Source: an uncultured Lachnospiraceae bacterium
GTDB taxonomy: Bacteria > Bacillota > Clostridia > Lachnospirales > Lachnospiraceae
Direction: 5' to 3'
Assembly: GCA_934351925.1 (NCBI GenBank)
Contig: CAKRJT010000011.1
Location: forward strand, 34,242-98,241
Length of the DNA stretch: 64,000 nt
How positions within the stretch are numbered: the stretch's first letter is position 1; every line of letters begins with the position of its first letter. This document shows, piece after piece, positions 44,295 to 52,067 of the stretch. A model generated the notes under the pieces. The model made no database searches and was not told where the DNA came from. It worked only from the letters and a program-made list of their open reading frames with translations. A program made the translations under genes and the position numbers.

Positions 44295-44545
44295 TTTTTA
44301 GAAATCTCCCGGCTATTATCACCCTTGTGGCTGCGCTTGTCGCATGGGCTGTTACTTTTATATGCAGATATGAGCTCACCAAGGCGTTGATTATAATTCT
44401 GGCCGCGGCGCTTGTATTTTTTATTATAGGAGTTATTGTCCGTGCCCTTTTAAATCGTTTCCTTGGTTCAGACGGAAAGAAGGAAGATGACAGTGAAGAA
44501 GGCGGGGCGGCAGCGGACGAAGCCGATACACAGGATAATGAGTAA
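44291..44545 (+). CDS. Small membrane protein between cheD and fliA
   Basis: An 84-residue protein whose ATG overlaps the cheD stop. Two membrane segments (about residues 7-26 and 32-54) are followed by a short basic stretch (RALLNRF) and a strongly acidic tail (EDDSEEGGAAADEADTQDNE). No family is recognised. Tight coupling to cheD and the place directly before fliA suggest a motility-related role. It could be a membrane anchor or an anti-sigma-like partner of FliA, which is speculation. Confidence 0.75.
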   Translation: MIFRNLPAIITLVAALVAWAVTFICRYELTKALIIILAAALVFFIIGVIVRALLNRFLGSDGKKEDDSEEGGAAADEADTQDNE

Positions 44546-44585
44546 TTGGGCTGAATAAAATAGTTCACAAAAAGAGGAAAGCAGA

Positions 44586-45356
44586 ATGGATGATAATGGA
44601 AGGGAAAAGCTTTGGGATCAATATGCTAAAAGCAGAAATCCCGAGCTGAGAGAAAAAATTATAATAGAATATGCTCCTCTTGTTAAGCTTGTGGCGGGAC
44701 GGTTGAGCATGTATCTGGGGTACAATGTTGAGTATGAGGATCTGGTCAGCTATGGAATTTTCGGATTGATAGACGCGATTGATAAATACGATTTCAATAA
44801 GAATGTGAAATTTGAGACATATGCCAGTCTTAGAATACGCGGTGCCATTTTAGACCAGATTAGAAAAATGGACTGGATACCGAGAAGCGTCAGACAGAAG
44901 CAGAAAAAAATAGACACTGCCATGTCGAAACTGGAGGCAGAATATGGAAGACCTGCTACGGATGAGGAGATGGCTGAGGAACTTGGTATATCAGTCGAAG
45001 AGTTAGATTCCTGGAATGGACAGACGAAGGTCACGAATGTTGTATCACTTGAAGACTTTATTGAACAGGGCAGCGAAATCAGGATGGATGCATCACATAA
45101 TTCCCAGTTTGAACAGCCGGAGAGGGTGGTTGAGAAAGCTGAGCTTGCCAGGATGCTTGAAAAGGCGTTAGGCGAACTTACGGAAAAAGAAAAAAGCGTT
45201 GTACTTTTCTATTATTATGAAGATTTATCTCTCAAGGAGATAAGCAGGGTGCTGGAGGTTTCTGAATCAAGGGTGTCACAGCTTCATACAAAAGCGATTC
45301 AGAAGATGAAGAAACATCTGGGAGGATACATTGGGGTGCTGTCTGACCGGATATAA
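44586..45356 (+). CDS. fliA: RNA polymerase sigma factor FliA (SigD)
   Basis: A 256-residue FliA/WhiG family sigma factor. Region 2: YEDLVSYGIFGLIDAIDKYD with FETYASLRIRGAILDQIR and MDWIPRSVRQK. Region 3 lies around PATDEEMAEELGIS. Region 4 ends with EKSVVLFYYYEDLSLKEISR and VLEVSESRVSQLHTKAI. It directs late flagellar and chemotaxis promoters. An AGAGGAAAGCAG ribosome site precedes the ATG. The flgM anti-sigma gene is not in the window. Confidence 0.97.
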   Translation: MDDNGREKLWDQYAKSRNPELREKIIIEYAPLVKLVAGRLSMYLGYNVEYEDLVSYGIFGLIDAIDKYDFNKNVKFETYASLRIRGAILDQIRKMDWIPRSVRQKQKKIDTAMSKLEAEYGRPATDEEMAEELGISVEELDSWNGQTKVTNVVSLEDFIEQGSEIRMDASHNSQFEQPERVVEKAELARMLEKALGELTEKEKSVVLFYYYEDLSLKEISRVLEVSESRVSQLHTKAIQKMKKHLGGYIGVLSDRI

Positions 45357-45375
45357 CAAACATGGAGAATATAGT

Positions 45376-46974
45376 ATGGTAAAAAACGGGTATTTCACAA
45401 TTTCTGTTAAGCCTGACGGCACATATGTTATGCTTACGGAGCCGGAAGAAGGCGGAAGAAGGGTTACCTCTGAGGAGATAATAGATTTTCTCGATGCAAA
45501 GAGATTTGAAGATTTTAAAAAAGATGAAATAAGGGCGGAACTTAAAGCCCTGAATTCAAGATCATGTTTCAAAATAAGTGATACGGCGATGAAATCAAGC
45601 GCCGCTTTTTGTGTTTATAAAGTTGAAAATGATAAGATGAGTGCGGTTGCCATAATGTATCCACCTGTTGGCGGGGGAACCGAGATGACATTTGATGAGA
45701 TGCAGGGGGATTTGTCTGCCAAGGGAATTCACTATGGTGTGGACGAGGAGGCAATGAAAGAAGTTGTTTCGAACAAGATTTACAACACGCCTTTTGTGAT
45801 AGCGAAGGGCACTGAACCGGTGCAGGGAAAGGATGCAGTTATAGAATACCTTTTTAACACTAACCAGATTGCCAAGCCTAAGGTAAAAAGTGACGGAACA
45901 GTTGATTATCACGAGCTCGACCTTATAACCAAGGTTTCGGCAGGGCAGGTTGTAGCCAGGATAATTCCTGTTGTAAAAGGTATTCCCGGAAAAAATATAA
46001 TGGGTGCTGAACTTCCGCCTGAGAGGGTAAATAAAAAGAATTTTAAATTCAGCAGAAATGCGTATATATCGGAGGATGGATTAAGCCTTATATCTAAGGT
46101 TAACGGACATGTTACACTTGAGGGAGATAAGATATTTATCTCGGATGTCTATGATGTGCCTGTAGATATTGATAACACGACCGGAGACATCAGCTATGAA
46201 GGAAATGTCGTGGTACACGGAAATGTCCGTGCAGGTTTTTCACTTAAAGCTTCCGGAGACATAACTATAATGGGTGTGGTTGAAGCTGCTAATGTTGAAG
46301 CAGGAGGAACGCTTACCGTTAGCCGTGGTATCCAGGGCATGAACAAGGCTGTCGTCAAGGCAGGGAAGGATGTCATAACTAAATTCGTTGAAAATGCGAC
46401 GGTTGTATGTGGTGGTTCACTGGAGACGGATTCACTTCTTCATTGCAGTACATCTGCCGGAGACAAAATAACCGTAAGCGGAAAGAATGGTCTGCTCGTT
46501 GGTGGAACGGCGAGAGCCGGTGCAACAGTGTCCGCAAAGCAGATTGGAAACACAATGGGTACGGTAACCAATGTATATGTAGGTGTCGACCCGGCGCTGC
46601 GTAAGAGGGTTAAGGAGCTTTCGGCTGAGATTTCGAAAGCAAATGGCGATAAAGTAAAACTCAATCAGGTTATATCCGTACTCAGAAAGAAGATGGATAT
46701 AGAAGGCAGATTAGACCCACAGAAACAGGAAATGCTTCAAAAGTCCATGAAGAATATTATTCTTTTGGAGCAGTCCATGAAGAAGATGAGAGAAGAATAT
46801 GAGGCAGGCAGGGAAACTCTTTCAGAGAATCTTGATGCAAGAGTGAAGATAATGGATTGTATTTATCCGGGGACCAAGCTTTCATTTGGAGAAACGGAAT
46901 TCCGGATAAAGAATAAAACAAACTATTGTCAGTATGCTAAGCAGGGAGCAGATGTTGTCATGCTTCCGCTGTGA
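45376..46974 (+). CDS. FapA-like DUF342 protein downstream of fliA
   Basis: The start at 45376 (GGAG eight bases upstream) gives 532 residues. The N-terminal region has the DUF342 pattern, and the middle is a right-handed beta-helix of repeated G-x-V/I units (GNVVVHGNVRAGFSLKASGD, ITIMGVVEAANVEAGGTLTV, SRGIQGMNKAVVKAGKDVI). The C-terminal part is a charged coiled coil (around residues 425-500). DUF342 genes follow fliA in many Clostridia; the function is not established, though links to membrane or polar organisation have been proposed. No signal peptide. Confidence 0.88.
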   Translation: MVKNGYFTISVKPDGTYVMLTEPEEGGRRVTSEEIIDFLDAKRFEDFKKDEIRAELKALNSRSCFKISDTAMKSSAAFCVYKVENDKMSAVAIMYPPVGGGTEMTFDEMQGDLSAKGIHYGVDEEAMKEVVSNKIYNTPFVIAKGTEPVQGKDAVIEYLFNTNQIAKPKVKSDGTVDYHELDLITKVSAGQVVARIIPVVKGIPGKNIMGAELPPERVNKKNFKFSRNAYISEDGLSLISKVNGHVTLEGDKIFISDVYDVPVDIDNTTGDISYEGNVVVHGNVRAGFSLKASGDITIMGVVEAANVEAGGTLTVSRGIQGMNKAVVKAGKDVITKFVENATVVCGGSLETDSLLHCSTSAGDKITVSGKNGLLVGGTARAGATVSAKQIGNTMGTVTNVYVGVDPALRKRVKELSAEISKANGDKVKLNQVISVLRKKMDIEGRLDPQKQEMLQKSMKNIILLEQSMKKMREEYEAGRETLSENLDARVKIMDCIYPGTKLSFGETEFRIKNKTNYCQYAKQGADVVMLPL

Positions 46975-46989
46975 GGGGGATGATTGTAT

Positions 46990-47298
46990 ATGAAGCCTAT
47001 AGAGATGACGGGAATTGTAAATCGTACAACAGATTTTGCACAGGTGCGGCAGAATGAGGAACAGAAGCCATTTGTAGACCAGTCTGCATTTCAGACACAA
47101 TTTAACAAGCAGGTGGAAAGAAATTCGGAGACTGTTGTGAAGAAGCATGATTCTGAATGGAAGAACGAGAAGTTTGATGCCAAGGAAAAGGGTAAGAATA
47201 AGTATTATGCCGGCATCAAAAAGAAGATGAAAGAAAACATAGAGGAGGATGACAAGGCAGAACCGGAGAAGCACACGACATTTGACATTCGGATCTGA
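46990..47298 (+). CDS. Small charged protein of the flagellar operon
   Basis: A 102-residue hydrophilic protein, starting at 46990 after GAGGGGGATG. It has no membrane segment. The C-terminal half is a Lys/Glu-rich helix-prone region with little aromatic content. No family is recognised. Tight packing with its neighbours and presence in a motility operon suggest it works with SwrB-like and DUF342 proteins, but this rests only on position. Confidence 0.7.
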   Translation: MKPIEMTGIVNRTTDFAQVRQNEEQKPFVDQSAFQTQFNKQVERNSETVVKKHDSEWKNEKFDAKEKGKNKYYAGIKKKMKENIEEDDKAEPEKHTTFDIRI

Positions 47299-47313
47299 TG
47301 AGTCATTAGTATA

Positions 47314-47982
47314 ATGACAGCGTTAGAGATTGTATTATTATTAATTGGAGTAATCTGTGTTGCGGTTAGTTTTATATTCTTTATTAAAGTTGACGGACAG
47401 GATAAAGCCCGCAATATCAATGTGGAGCTTTCCGATAGACAGAAGAACGACATAAAATCTCAGATTACAGCCGTTTTCAGTGAGCAGACGGATGTTCTGG
47501 CTCAGACGGTTGAGGACAGGACAAGAGATGATCTTGAGAGACTCTCCAATCAGAAAATAAAAGAGTTTGCAGAGTACTCTGATACCGTGCTCGGTGAGAT
47601 TAACAAGAGCCATAACGAGGTAATGTTCCTGTATGATATGTTAAATGAGAAGAACAAGGAAGTACATAATACCATACGCGATATGCAGAAGGCTGTAAAG
47701 CAGAGCGCTGAGGCTGATGTGCCTGAAGCTGGGTCACAGAAGCCGGAAGCATATCCGCATGAGCCGGTTTTGAGTGCTGCGGGTGAACCTGACATCGACG
47801 CTGCCAAGGTGGTACTTTCAGAGGAAAATGTTTCCGGGATACAGGACAGCACAGACAGCAAAAGAGATGCCGTTCTCAGGCTTCACAAACAGGGTAAATC
47901 CGAGATTGAGATTGCCAAGACGCTTGGAATTGGAGTTGGCGAGGTTAAGCTGGTCATAGATTTATTCAAAGGTATGAAATAA
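47314..47982 (+). CDS. SwrB-like (DUF6115-type) membrane protein with C-terminal HTH
   Basis: A 222-residue protein. One N-terminal membrane helix (residues about 2-24, ALEIVLLLIGVICVAVSFIFFIK) is followed by a coiled coil (about 30-130, including LSDRQKNDIKSQITAVFSEQ), a Pro/Glu/Ala-rich linker and a C-terminal helix-turn-helix-like segment (AVLRLHKQGKSEIEIAKTLG, then IGVGEVKLVIDLFKG). This layout and the position after sigD match SwrB of Bacillus, which helps activate hook-basal-body assembly. The ribosome site is weak, so translation may be coupled to the gene before it. Confidence 0.75.
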   Translation: MTALEIVLLLIGVICVAVSFIFFIKVDGQDKARNINVELSDRQKNDIKSQITAVFSEQTDVLAQTVEDRTRDDLERLSNQKIKEFAEYSDTVLGEINKSHNEVMFLYDMLNEKNKEVHNTIRDMQKAVKQSAEADVPEAGSQKPEAYPHEPVLSAAGEPDIDAAKVVLSEENVSGIQDSTDSKRDAVLRLHKQGKSEIEIAKTLGIGVGEVKLVIDLFKGMK

Positions 47983-47983
47983 T

Positions 47984-48571
47984 ATGAGACTTAAATATTT
48001 TTTGCGGGGCATTGGAATAGGGATTATCGTGACCACGATTATTCTCACAATATCCCATATTTCCAACAGAAAGATGACAGATAACGAGATTATTGACAGG
48101 GCGTTGGAACTTGGAATGAGCTTTTCGGGTACGCAGCAAGAGACGACCACGGAATCGGCTTCCGAAACCGGGAGTGATAAGACAGCCGAGTCGACTGATG
48201 ATAAGACAGCCGTGGAGAATACAACTGAGGCAGCAGCTGAGACTATACAGGAGAGTACAGCCGAGGTGCCAAGTGAGGAGACGACACAGGAGCCTGTGCT
48301 TGAGCAGACCACGGCTGTGCAGACGACAGCGGCAGTCAGCACAGAGACTTTGTCAGTGGAGGTGGTTTCGTGCAGCATAGAGATTGTTCCCGGAATGAGC
48401 TCCAGAACGGTGTGTGATATGTTAAAGCAGAACGGAATAATAGAAGATGCAGCCGACTTTGACAGATATCTCGTCAACACCGGATATGATGATAAGATAA
48501 GAGCGGGTGAGATATTGGTCAATTCAGGAATGACCTATGAGGAGCTGACCTCGGTTCTGTATAAGAAATAA
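47984..48571 (+). CDS. Membrane-anchored protein with YceG/MltG-like C-terminal segment
   Basis: A 195-residue protein that starts one base after the SwrB-like stop. One membrane helix near residues 7-25 (GIGIGIIVTTIILTISH) is followed by a Thr/Glu/Ala/Val/Ser-rich stalk (about residues 45-125). The last 70 residues (IEIVPGMSSRTVCDMLKQNG, then IIEDAADFDRYLVNTGYDDK and YEELTSVLYKK) resemble the small LysM-like domain at the start of YceG/MltG endolytic transglycosylases. The catalytic part is absent. It may help place the flagellum in the cell wall; this is inference. It is the last gene of the motility operon. Confidence 0.7.
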   Translation: MRLKYFLRGIGIGIIVTTIILTISHISNRKMTDNEIIDRALELGMSFSGTQQETTTESASETGSDKTAESTDDKTAVENTTEAAAETIQESTAEVPSEETTQEPVLEQTTAVQTTAAVSTETLSVEVVSCSIEIVPGMSSRTVCDMLKQNGIIEDAADFDRYLVNTGYDDKIRAGEILVNSGMTYEELTSVLYKK

Positions 48572-48652
48572 TGACTTATCTTATGAAATTAAATTTGCAG
48601 GTTTTTACAAAGCAGTGTCTATTTGGAAAGTTATGCATTTGGAAAAAAATAC

Positions 48653-48681
48653 TTGCAAATTTTTTTTATTTATGTTATTAT
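48653..48681 (+). promoter_or_regulatory. Sigma-A promoter of rpsB-tsf
   Basis: TTGCAA (48653-48658), a 17-base spacer and TATTAT (48676-48681). Transcription would start near 48689, leaving a 5' leader of about 100 bases before rpsB, so rpsB-tsf is not solely dependent on the motility operon. Confidence 0.75.
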
Positions 48682-48689
48682 CAATTTTG

Positions 48690-48789
48690 TGTGAAAAAAC
48701 ACATGTGTGGATTTCCTATGGTCCCTTGCTCGGGGTGACGGAAAGCTGAAGCACATGGAAGAATATTAAAAACCACAGGAGGTACTAAA
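48690..48789 (+). promoter_or_regulatory. rpsB 5' leader, possible autoregulatory RNA
   Basis: About 100 transcribed bases before rpsB, with short self-complementary pieces (ACACATGTGT near 48700-48709) and a CGGGGTGACGG stretch, ending in the ribosome site ACAGGAGG. Many bacteria repress rpsB by S2 binding to the leader. No known consensus could be assigned by eye. Confidence 0.35.
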
Positions 48790-49536
48790 ATGAGCGTAAT
48801 TTCTATGAAGCAGTTACTTGAGGCAGGTGTACATTTCGGACACCAGACAAGAAGATGGAACCCTAAGATGGCAGAGTACATCTACACAGAGAGAAACGGA
48901 ATCTACATCATCGACTTACAGAAGTCCGTTACTAAGGTAGATGAGTGCTATCATGCATTAGCTGATATCGTTGCTGACGGCGGTACAGTATTATTCGTTG
49001 GTACTAAGAAGCAGGCTCAGGAGGCTGTTAAGACAGAGGCTGAGCGTTGTGGTATGTACTACATCAATGAGAGATGGTTAGGCGGTATGCTTACTAACTT
49101 CAAGACAATCCAGAGCAGAATTGCACGTCTTGTTGAGATTGAGACAATGGAGCAGGACGGAACATTCGATGTTCTTCCTAAGAAGGAAGTAGCTCAGTTG
49201 AAGAAGGAGATGGACAAGCTTCAGAAGAACCTTGGCGGTATCAAGAACATGAAGAAGCTTCCTGATGCTATCTTCGTAGTTGATCCTAAGAAGGAGAGAA
49301 TTTGTATCCAGGAGGCTCATATCCTTGGAATTCCTCTTTTCGGTATCGTTGATACTAACTGTGATCCTGAAGAGTTAGATTACGTTATCCCGGGTAACGA
49401 TGATGCTATCAGAGCTGTTAAGCTTATCGTTGCTAAGATGGCAGACGCTGTTATCGAGGCTAATCAGGGTGAGGCAACAGACGTTGAGTACTCTGAGGAT
49501 GTTGAGAACGCAGAAGAGGCAGCAACAGAGGAATAA
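48790..49536 (+). CDS. rpsB: 30S ribosomal protein uS2
   Basis: Ribosomal protein S2 (248 residues). The family motifs are complete: MKQLLEAGVHFGHQTRRWNP, then GIYIIDLQKSV, FVGTKKQAQEAV, RWLGGMLTNFKTI and PDAIFVVDPKKE. The C-terminus is an acidic tail. Codon use in this gene is more biased (many gct, ctt and gtt) than in the flagellar genes, as expected for high expression. A strong AGGAGG site lies upstream, and tsf follows as in Bacillus. Confidence 0.98.
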   Translation: MSVISMKQLLEAGVHFGHQTRRWNPKMAEYIYTERNGIYIIDLQKSVTKVDECYHALADIVADGGTVLFVGTKKQAQEAVKTEAERCGMYYINERWLGGMLTNFKTIQSRIARLVEIETMEQDGTFDVLPKKEVAQLKKEMDKLQKNLGGIKNMKKLPDAIFVVDPKKERICIQEAHILGIPLFGIVDTNCDPEELDYVIPGNDDAIRAVKLIVAKMADAVIEANQGEATDVEYSEDVENAEEAATEE

Positions 49537-49552
49537 TATTTCCGAACAATAT

Positions 49553-49573
49553 AAGGGGCAGTCTTTGCCCCTT
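49553..49573 (+). terminator. Weak hairpin after rpsB
   Basis: AAGGGGC (49553-49559) pairs with GCCCCTT (49567-49573) around a seven-base loop. The T run is poor, so it may attenuate the reading into tsf rather than stop it. Further on (about 49596-49607) CTGCAAAAGCAG forms a second small hairpin with the same loop as one before the S1-domain gene. Confidence 0.5.
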
Positions 49574-49700
49574 TAACCTTTAATATACAGTAAGCTCTGC
49601 AAAAGCAGCAGGATACTGTATGAGCAAGTAATGGAGTGGATTGCGAATATCCGCTGTTTCCTATATTAATTTGTAATTTAAATAATTGGAGGATACTAAA

Positions 49701-50636
49701 ATGGCAGACATTACCGCAGGAATGGTAAAAGAGTTAAGAGAGATGACAGGTGCCGGCATGATGGATTGCAAGAAGGCTCTTGCAGCTACAGAAGGCGATA
49801 TGGATAAGGCAGTAGAGTTCTTAAGAGAGAAGGGTCTCGCAGCAGCTACTAAGAAGGCTGGAAGAATTGCAGCAGAGGGTGTTGTTAAGACATTGCTTTC
49901 CGATGACCACAATGCAGTAGTAGTTGAGGTTAACTCTGAGACAGATTTCGTTGCCAAGAACGCTGAGTTCAACGAGTTCGTTGACGCTGTAGCAGCTCAG
50001 GCTATGAATTCTAACGCTGCTGATATGGACGCATTCATGCAGGAGACATGGGCAGCAGACCCATCACTCACAGTTGAGCAGGCTCTTTCAAGCAAGGTTG
50101 CCCGTATCGGTGAGAAGTTAAGCATCAGAAGATTTGAGAAGGTTGCAGGTGCAGATCTCGTTGTTTCTTATATCCATGGCGATGGTAAGATTGGTGTTCT
50201 TGTAGAGGCTGCTACAGATGTTGTCAACGATGACATCAAGGAAGCACTCAAGAACATAGCAATGCAGATTGCAGCTCTTCACCCACAGTATGTATGCGAT
50301 TCAGAGGTTCCTGAGGAATTCAAGGAGCATGAGATAGAAATTATCAAGGCTCAGATTGCTAACGATCCTAAGGTTGCTGGCAAGCCTGAGAAGGTTATTG
50401 AGGGCATGATTCAGGGTAAGCTTAACAAGGAGCTCAAGGAAATCTGCTTAAACGATCAGGTATATGTTAAGGCTGAGGATGGCAAGCAGTCCGTATCTGC
50501 TTACCTTGCACAGGTTGGCAAGGCTAACAATGCTAAGCTTTCCGTTAAGAAGTTCGTTCGTTTCGAGAGAGGCGAGGGAATGGAGAAGAAGCAGGAGAAC
50601 TTCGCAGAAGAAGTTGCTAAGCAGATGAACATGTAA
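49701..50636 (+). CDS. tsf: Translation elongation factor Ts
   Basis: EF-Ts (311 residues from 49701, with TTGGAGGA upstream) recycles EF-Tu. The N-terminal UBA-type motif is VKELREMTGAGMMDCKKALA, then EGDMDKAVEFLREKGLAAATKKA, and AEGVV precedes the core. EVNSETDFVAKN is the conserved signature. The last codons (AKQMNM) are followed by a decayed second copy of the same stretch outside the reading frame. Confidence 0.97.
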   Translation: MADITAGMVKELREMTGAGMMDCKKALAATEGDMDKAVEFLREKGLAAATKKAGRIAAEGVVKTLLSDDHNAVVVEVNSETDFVAKNAEFNEFVDAVAAQAMNSNAADMDAFMQETWAADPSLTVEQALSSKVARIGEKLSIRRFEKVAGADLVVSYIHGDGKIGVLVEAATDVVNDDIKEALKNIAMQIAALHPQYVCDSEVPEEFKEHEIEIIKAQIANDPKVAGKPEKVIEGMIQGKLNKELKEICLNDQVYVKAEDGKQSVSAYLAQVGKANNAKLSVKKFVRFERGEGMEKKQENFAEEVAKQMNM

Positions 50637-50713
50637 TCAGACTGTAGATGCAACTTCTTCTGAGAAGATTGCTAAGCAGATGAATATGTAATTTAAGATT
50701 ACATTGTAGATTT
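50607..50713 (+). repeat. Degenerate tandem duplication of the tsf 3' end
   Basis: The bases GCTAAGCAGATGAACATGTA (50616-50635) inside the end of tsf recur as GCTAAGCAGATGAATATGTA (50671-50690), 55 bases downstream. Flanking sequence is also related, including AGAAGA before and TGTAGAT after (50644-50650 and 50705-50711). Because 55 is not a multiple of three and a stop intervenes, the second copy is not translated as part of tsf. Confidence 0.75.
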
Positions 50714-50715
50714 TA

Positions 50716-50757
50716 AGAGTTCACAAACCTAGGTAATATGGGGTTGTGAACTCTTTT
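50716..50757 (+). terminator. Terminator of the rpsB-tsf transcript
   Basis: AGAGTTCACAA (50716-50726) pairs with TTGTGAACTCT (50743-50753), and further pairing of ACC with GG is possible. A T run follows. Confidence 0.88.
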
Positions 50758-50820
50758 TGTATAATTTGCTGAACTAAGAACCAGAATAATTCACGAGTAC
50801 TAATTAGTGGAAACACTAAT

Positions 50821-51201
50821 ATGGTATATATGATGAATAATTTAAGTTTGTCATTGATTGACAATTATTGGATAAAGCCAGTGGATAATGCTGAGGACTA
50901 TATATGGGAAAGCGTAAATCTCTATGAGAATGTGAGAATGATTTTGCTGAGGTCGATTTTTCTCATATGTTGGTTTAGAAAATATGGTTGTATCTCTGAA
51001 AACTTTGCAAACATAGATTATGAATTTATTCCTGCTTATGATGTTACATTTATCTCAGACAAGGATAATGGTAAATCTGTGTATCAAAAGTATATAGATG
51101 CGTGTGCAGATTATGGTATTGACAGGGACACTATGCAGGAGGCTATGGACTATATGGTTCTGTCAGATTTTTATTTACGAATACTGACAGGCATTTATTG
51201 A
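50821..51201 (+). CDS. Hypothetical protein, 126 residues
   Basis: No family is recognised. The protein is rich in Tyr, Asp, Asn and Ile, has no signal peptide, and contains one weakly hydrophobic stretch (MILLRSIFLICWF, residues about 40-52). A TTAGTG-GAAA-CACTAA hairpin (50803-50818) lies right before the ATG in place of a clear ribosome site, so the start is uncertain; ATG codons at 50830 and 50833 are alternatives. It stands alone after the tsf terminator, with no detected partner. Base composition is lower in G and C than the flagellar genes, which may mean horizontal transfer. Confidence 0.5.
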   Translation: MVYMMNNLSLSLIDNYWIKPVDNAEDYIWESVNLYENVRMILLRSIFLICWFRKYGCISENFANIDYEFIPAYDVTFISDKDNGKSVYQKYIDACADYGIDRDTMQEAMDYMVLSDFYLRILTGIY

Positions 51202-51264
51202 ATTTAGGTGTCTTACGGGATGTAAAAACCTTACGATTTGTTAAGCCTATTATATTTTAATGAC

Positions 51265-51293
51265 TTGTCTATTCAAACTGTCTAGGTTATAAT
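51265..51293 (+). promoter_or_regulatory. Promoter before the 235-residue protein gene
   Basis: TTGTCT (51265-51270), 17-base spacer, TATAAT (51288-51293), 30 bases before the coding start. Together with the strong AAGGAGGGG site this supports active expression. Confidence 0.7.
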
Positions 51294-51323
51294 TGAATTT
51301 ATAGACTTGAAGGAGGGGATTGT

Positions 51324-52031
51324 ATGTCGACAGTTGGTGTTGGTGATATGGCAGATTCAATCGTTAATGCACAGATTAGAGAAAACGGTTACCTTTTTAT
51401 CAATGATAAAATCAATTTCTTTACCGGAGATATGGAGGTCAATGGGGTAAAGCAGAGCTTCGTGCTCGGAATACCCGTAAAATATGAGGTGGATAAGGCT
51501 GGACGCAGATACGCGATGGCTTTAAAACGTCCTGACTCGTTGGAGACCGTGAAATTTCTCTTTGACATTTCAGATGTCACGGCTATCGAGATGTGTATTG
51601 ACGGCAATGACAATGATGAGCGGTATGCGACTTATTTTTATTATGACGCTAAAGGGATTTGTCAGCACGGTGTATTCAGCGATTTGTCAGGTTATAATAT
51701 TCTGGTTGAAAATGATTATGACTCAAAGGGACGAATTATAAGATATTATGAACACACAGGAAACTGGATGACACAGATATTCTATGGCGAAGAGTCTGTT
51801 CATATCCGATGCAGCCATACGGTTCATGCTGAAGAGACGCTTGTCAAGGACATACATATATATCCGGACGGGATAATTAAGGGGTTTGTGAGATTATCCG
51901 ACGAAAATGTTTCGGTGGACAATTTAAAATATATTGGAACCAGAAAACACAGAATTATTCCGGGGACTAACTATGACAGCCTTGTGTGGGATATAATCCA
52001 ATTCGATTTGAATGACTGGGCTATCGGATAA
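51324..52031 (+). CDS. Hypothetical protein, 235 residues
   Basis: A strong AAGGAGGGG site lies upstream. The protein is soluble with no membrane segment. It looks all-beta: alternating hydrophobic strands and Tyr/Asp/Gly turns, with short repeats of the Y-D-x-K-G form (YFYYDAKGICQHGVF, ENDYDSKGRIIRYYEHTG) similar to Rhs/YD-type strands but too few to define that family. No toxin or enzyme motif is seen. No functional partner could be recognised; it is followed at 36 bases by the kinase-like gene with no terminator between, so they may be co-transcribed. Confidence 0.75.
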   Translation: MSTVGVGDMADSIVNAQIRENGYLFINDKINFFTGDMEVNGVKQSFVLGIPVKYEVDKAGRRYAMALKRPDSLETVKFLFDISDVTAIEMCIDGNDNDERYATYFYYDAKGICQHGVFSDLSGYNILVENDYDSKGRIIRYYEHTGNWMTQIFYGEESVHIRCSHTVHAEETLVKDIHIYPDGIIKGFVRLSDENVSVDNLKYIGTRKHRIIPGTNYDSLVWDIIQFDLNDWAIG

Positions 52032-52067
52032 CTAATAAAAAATAAACATAAAAGCGAGGAAAACACA

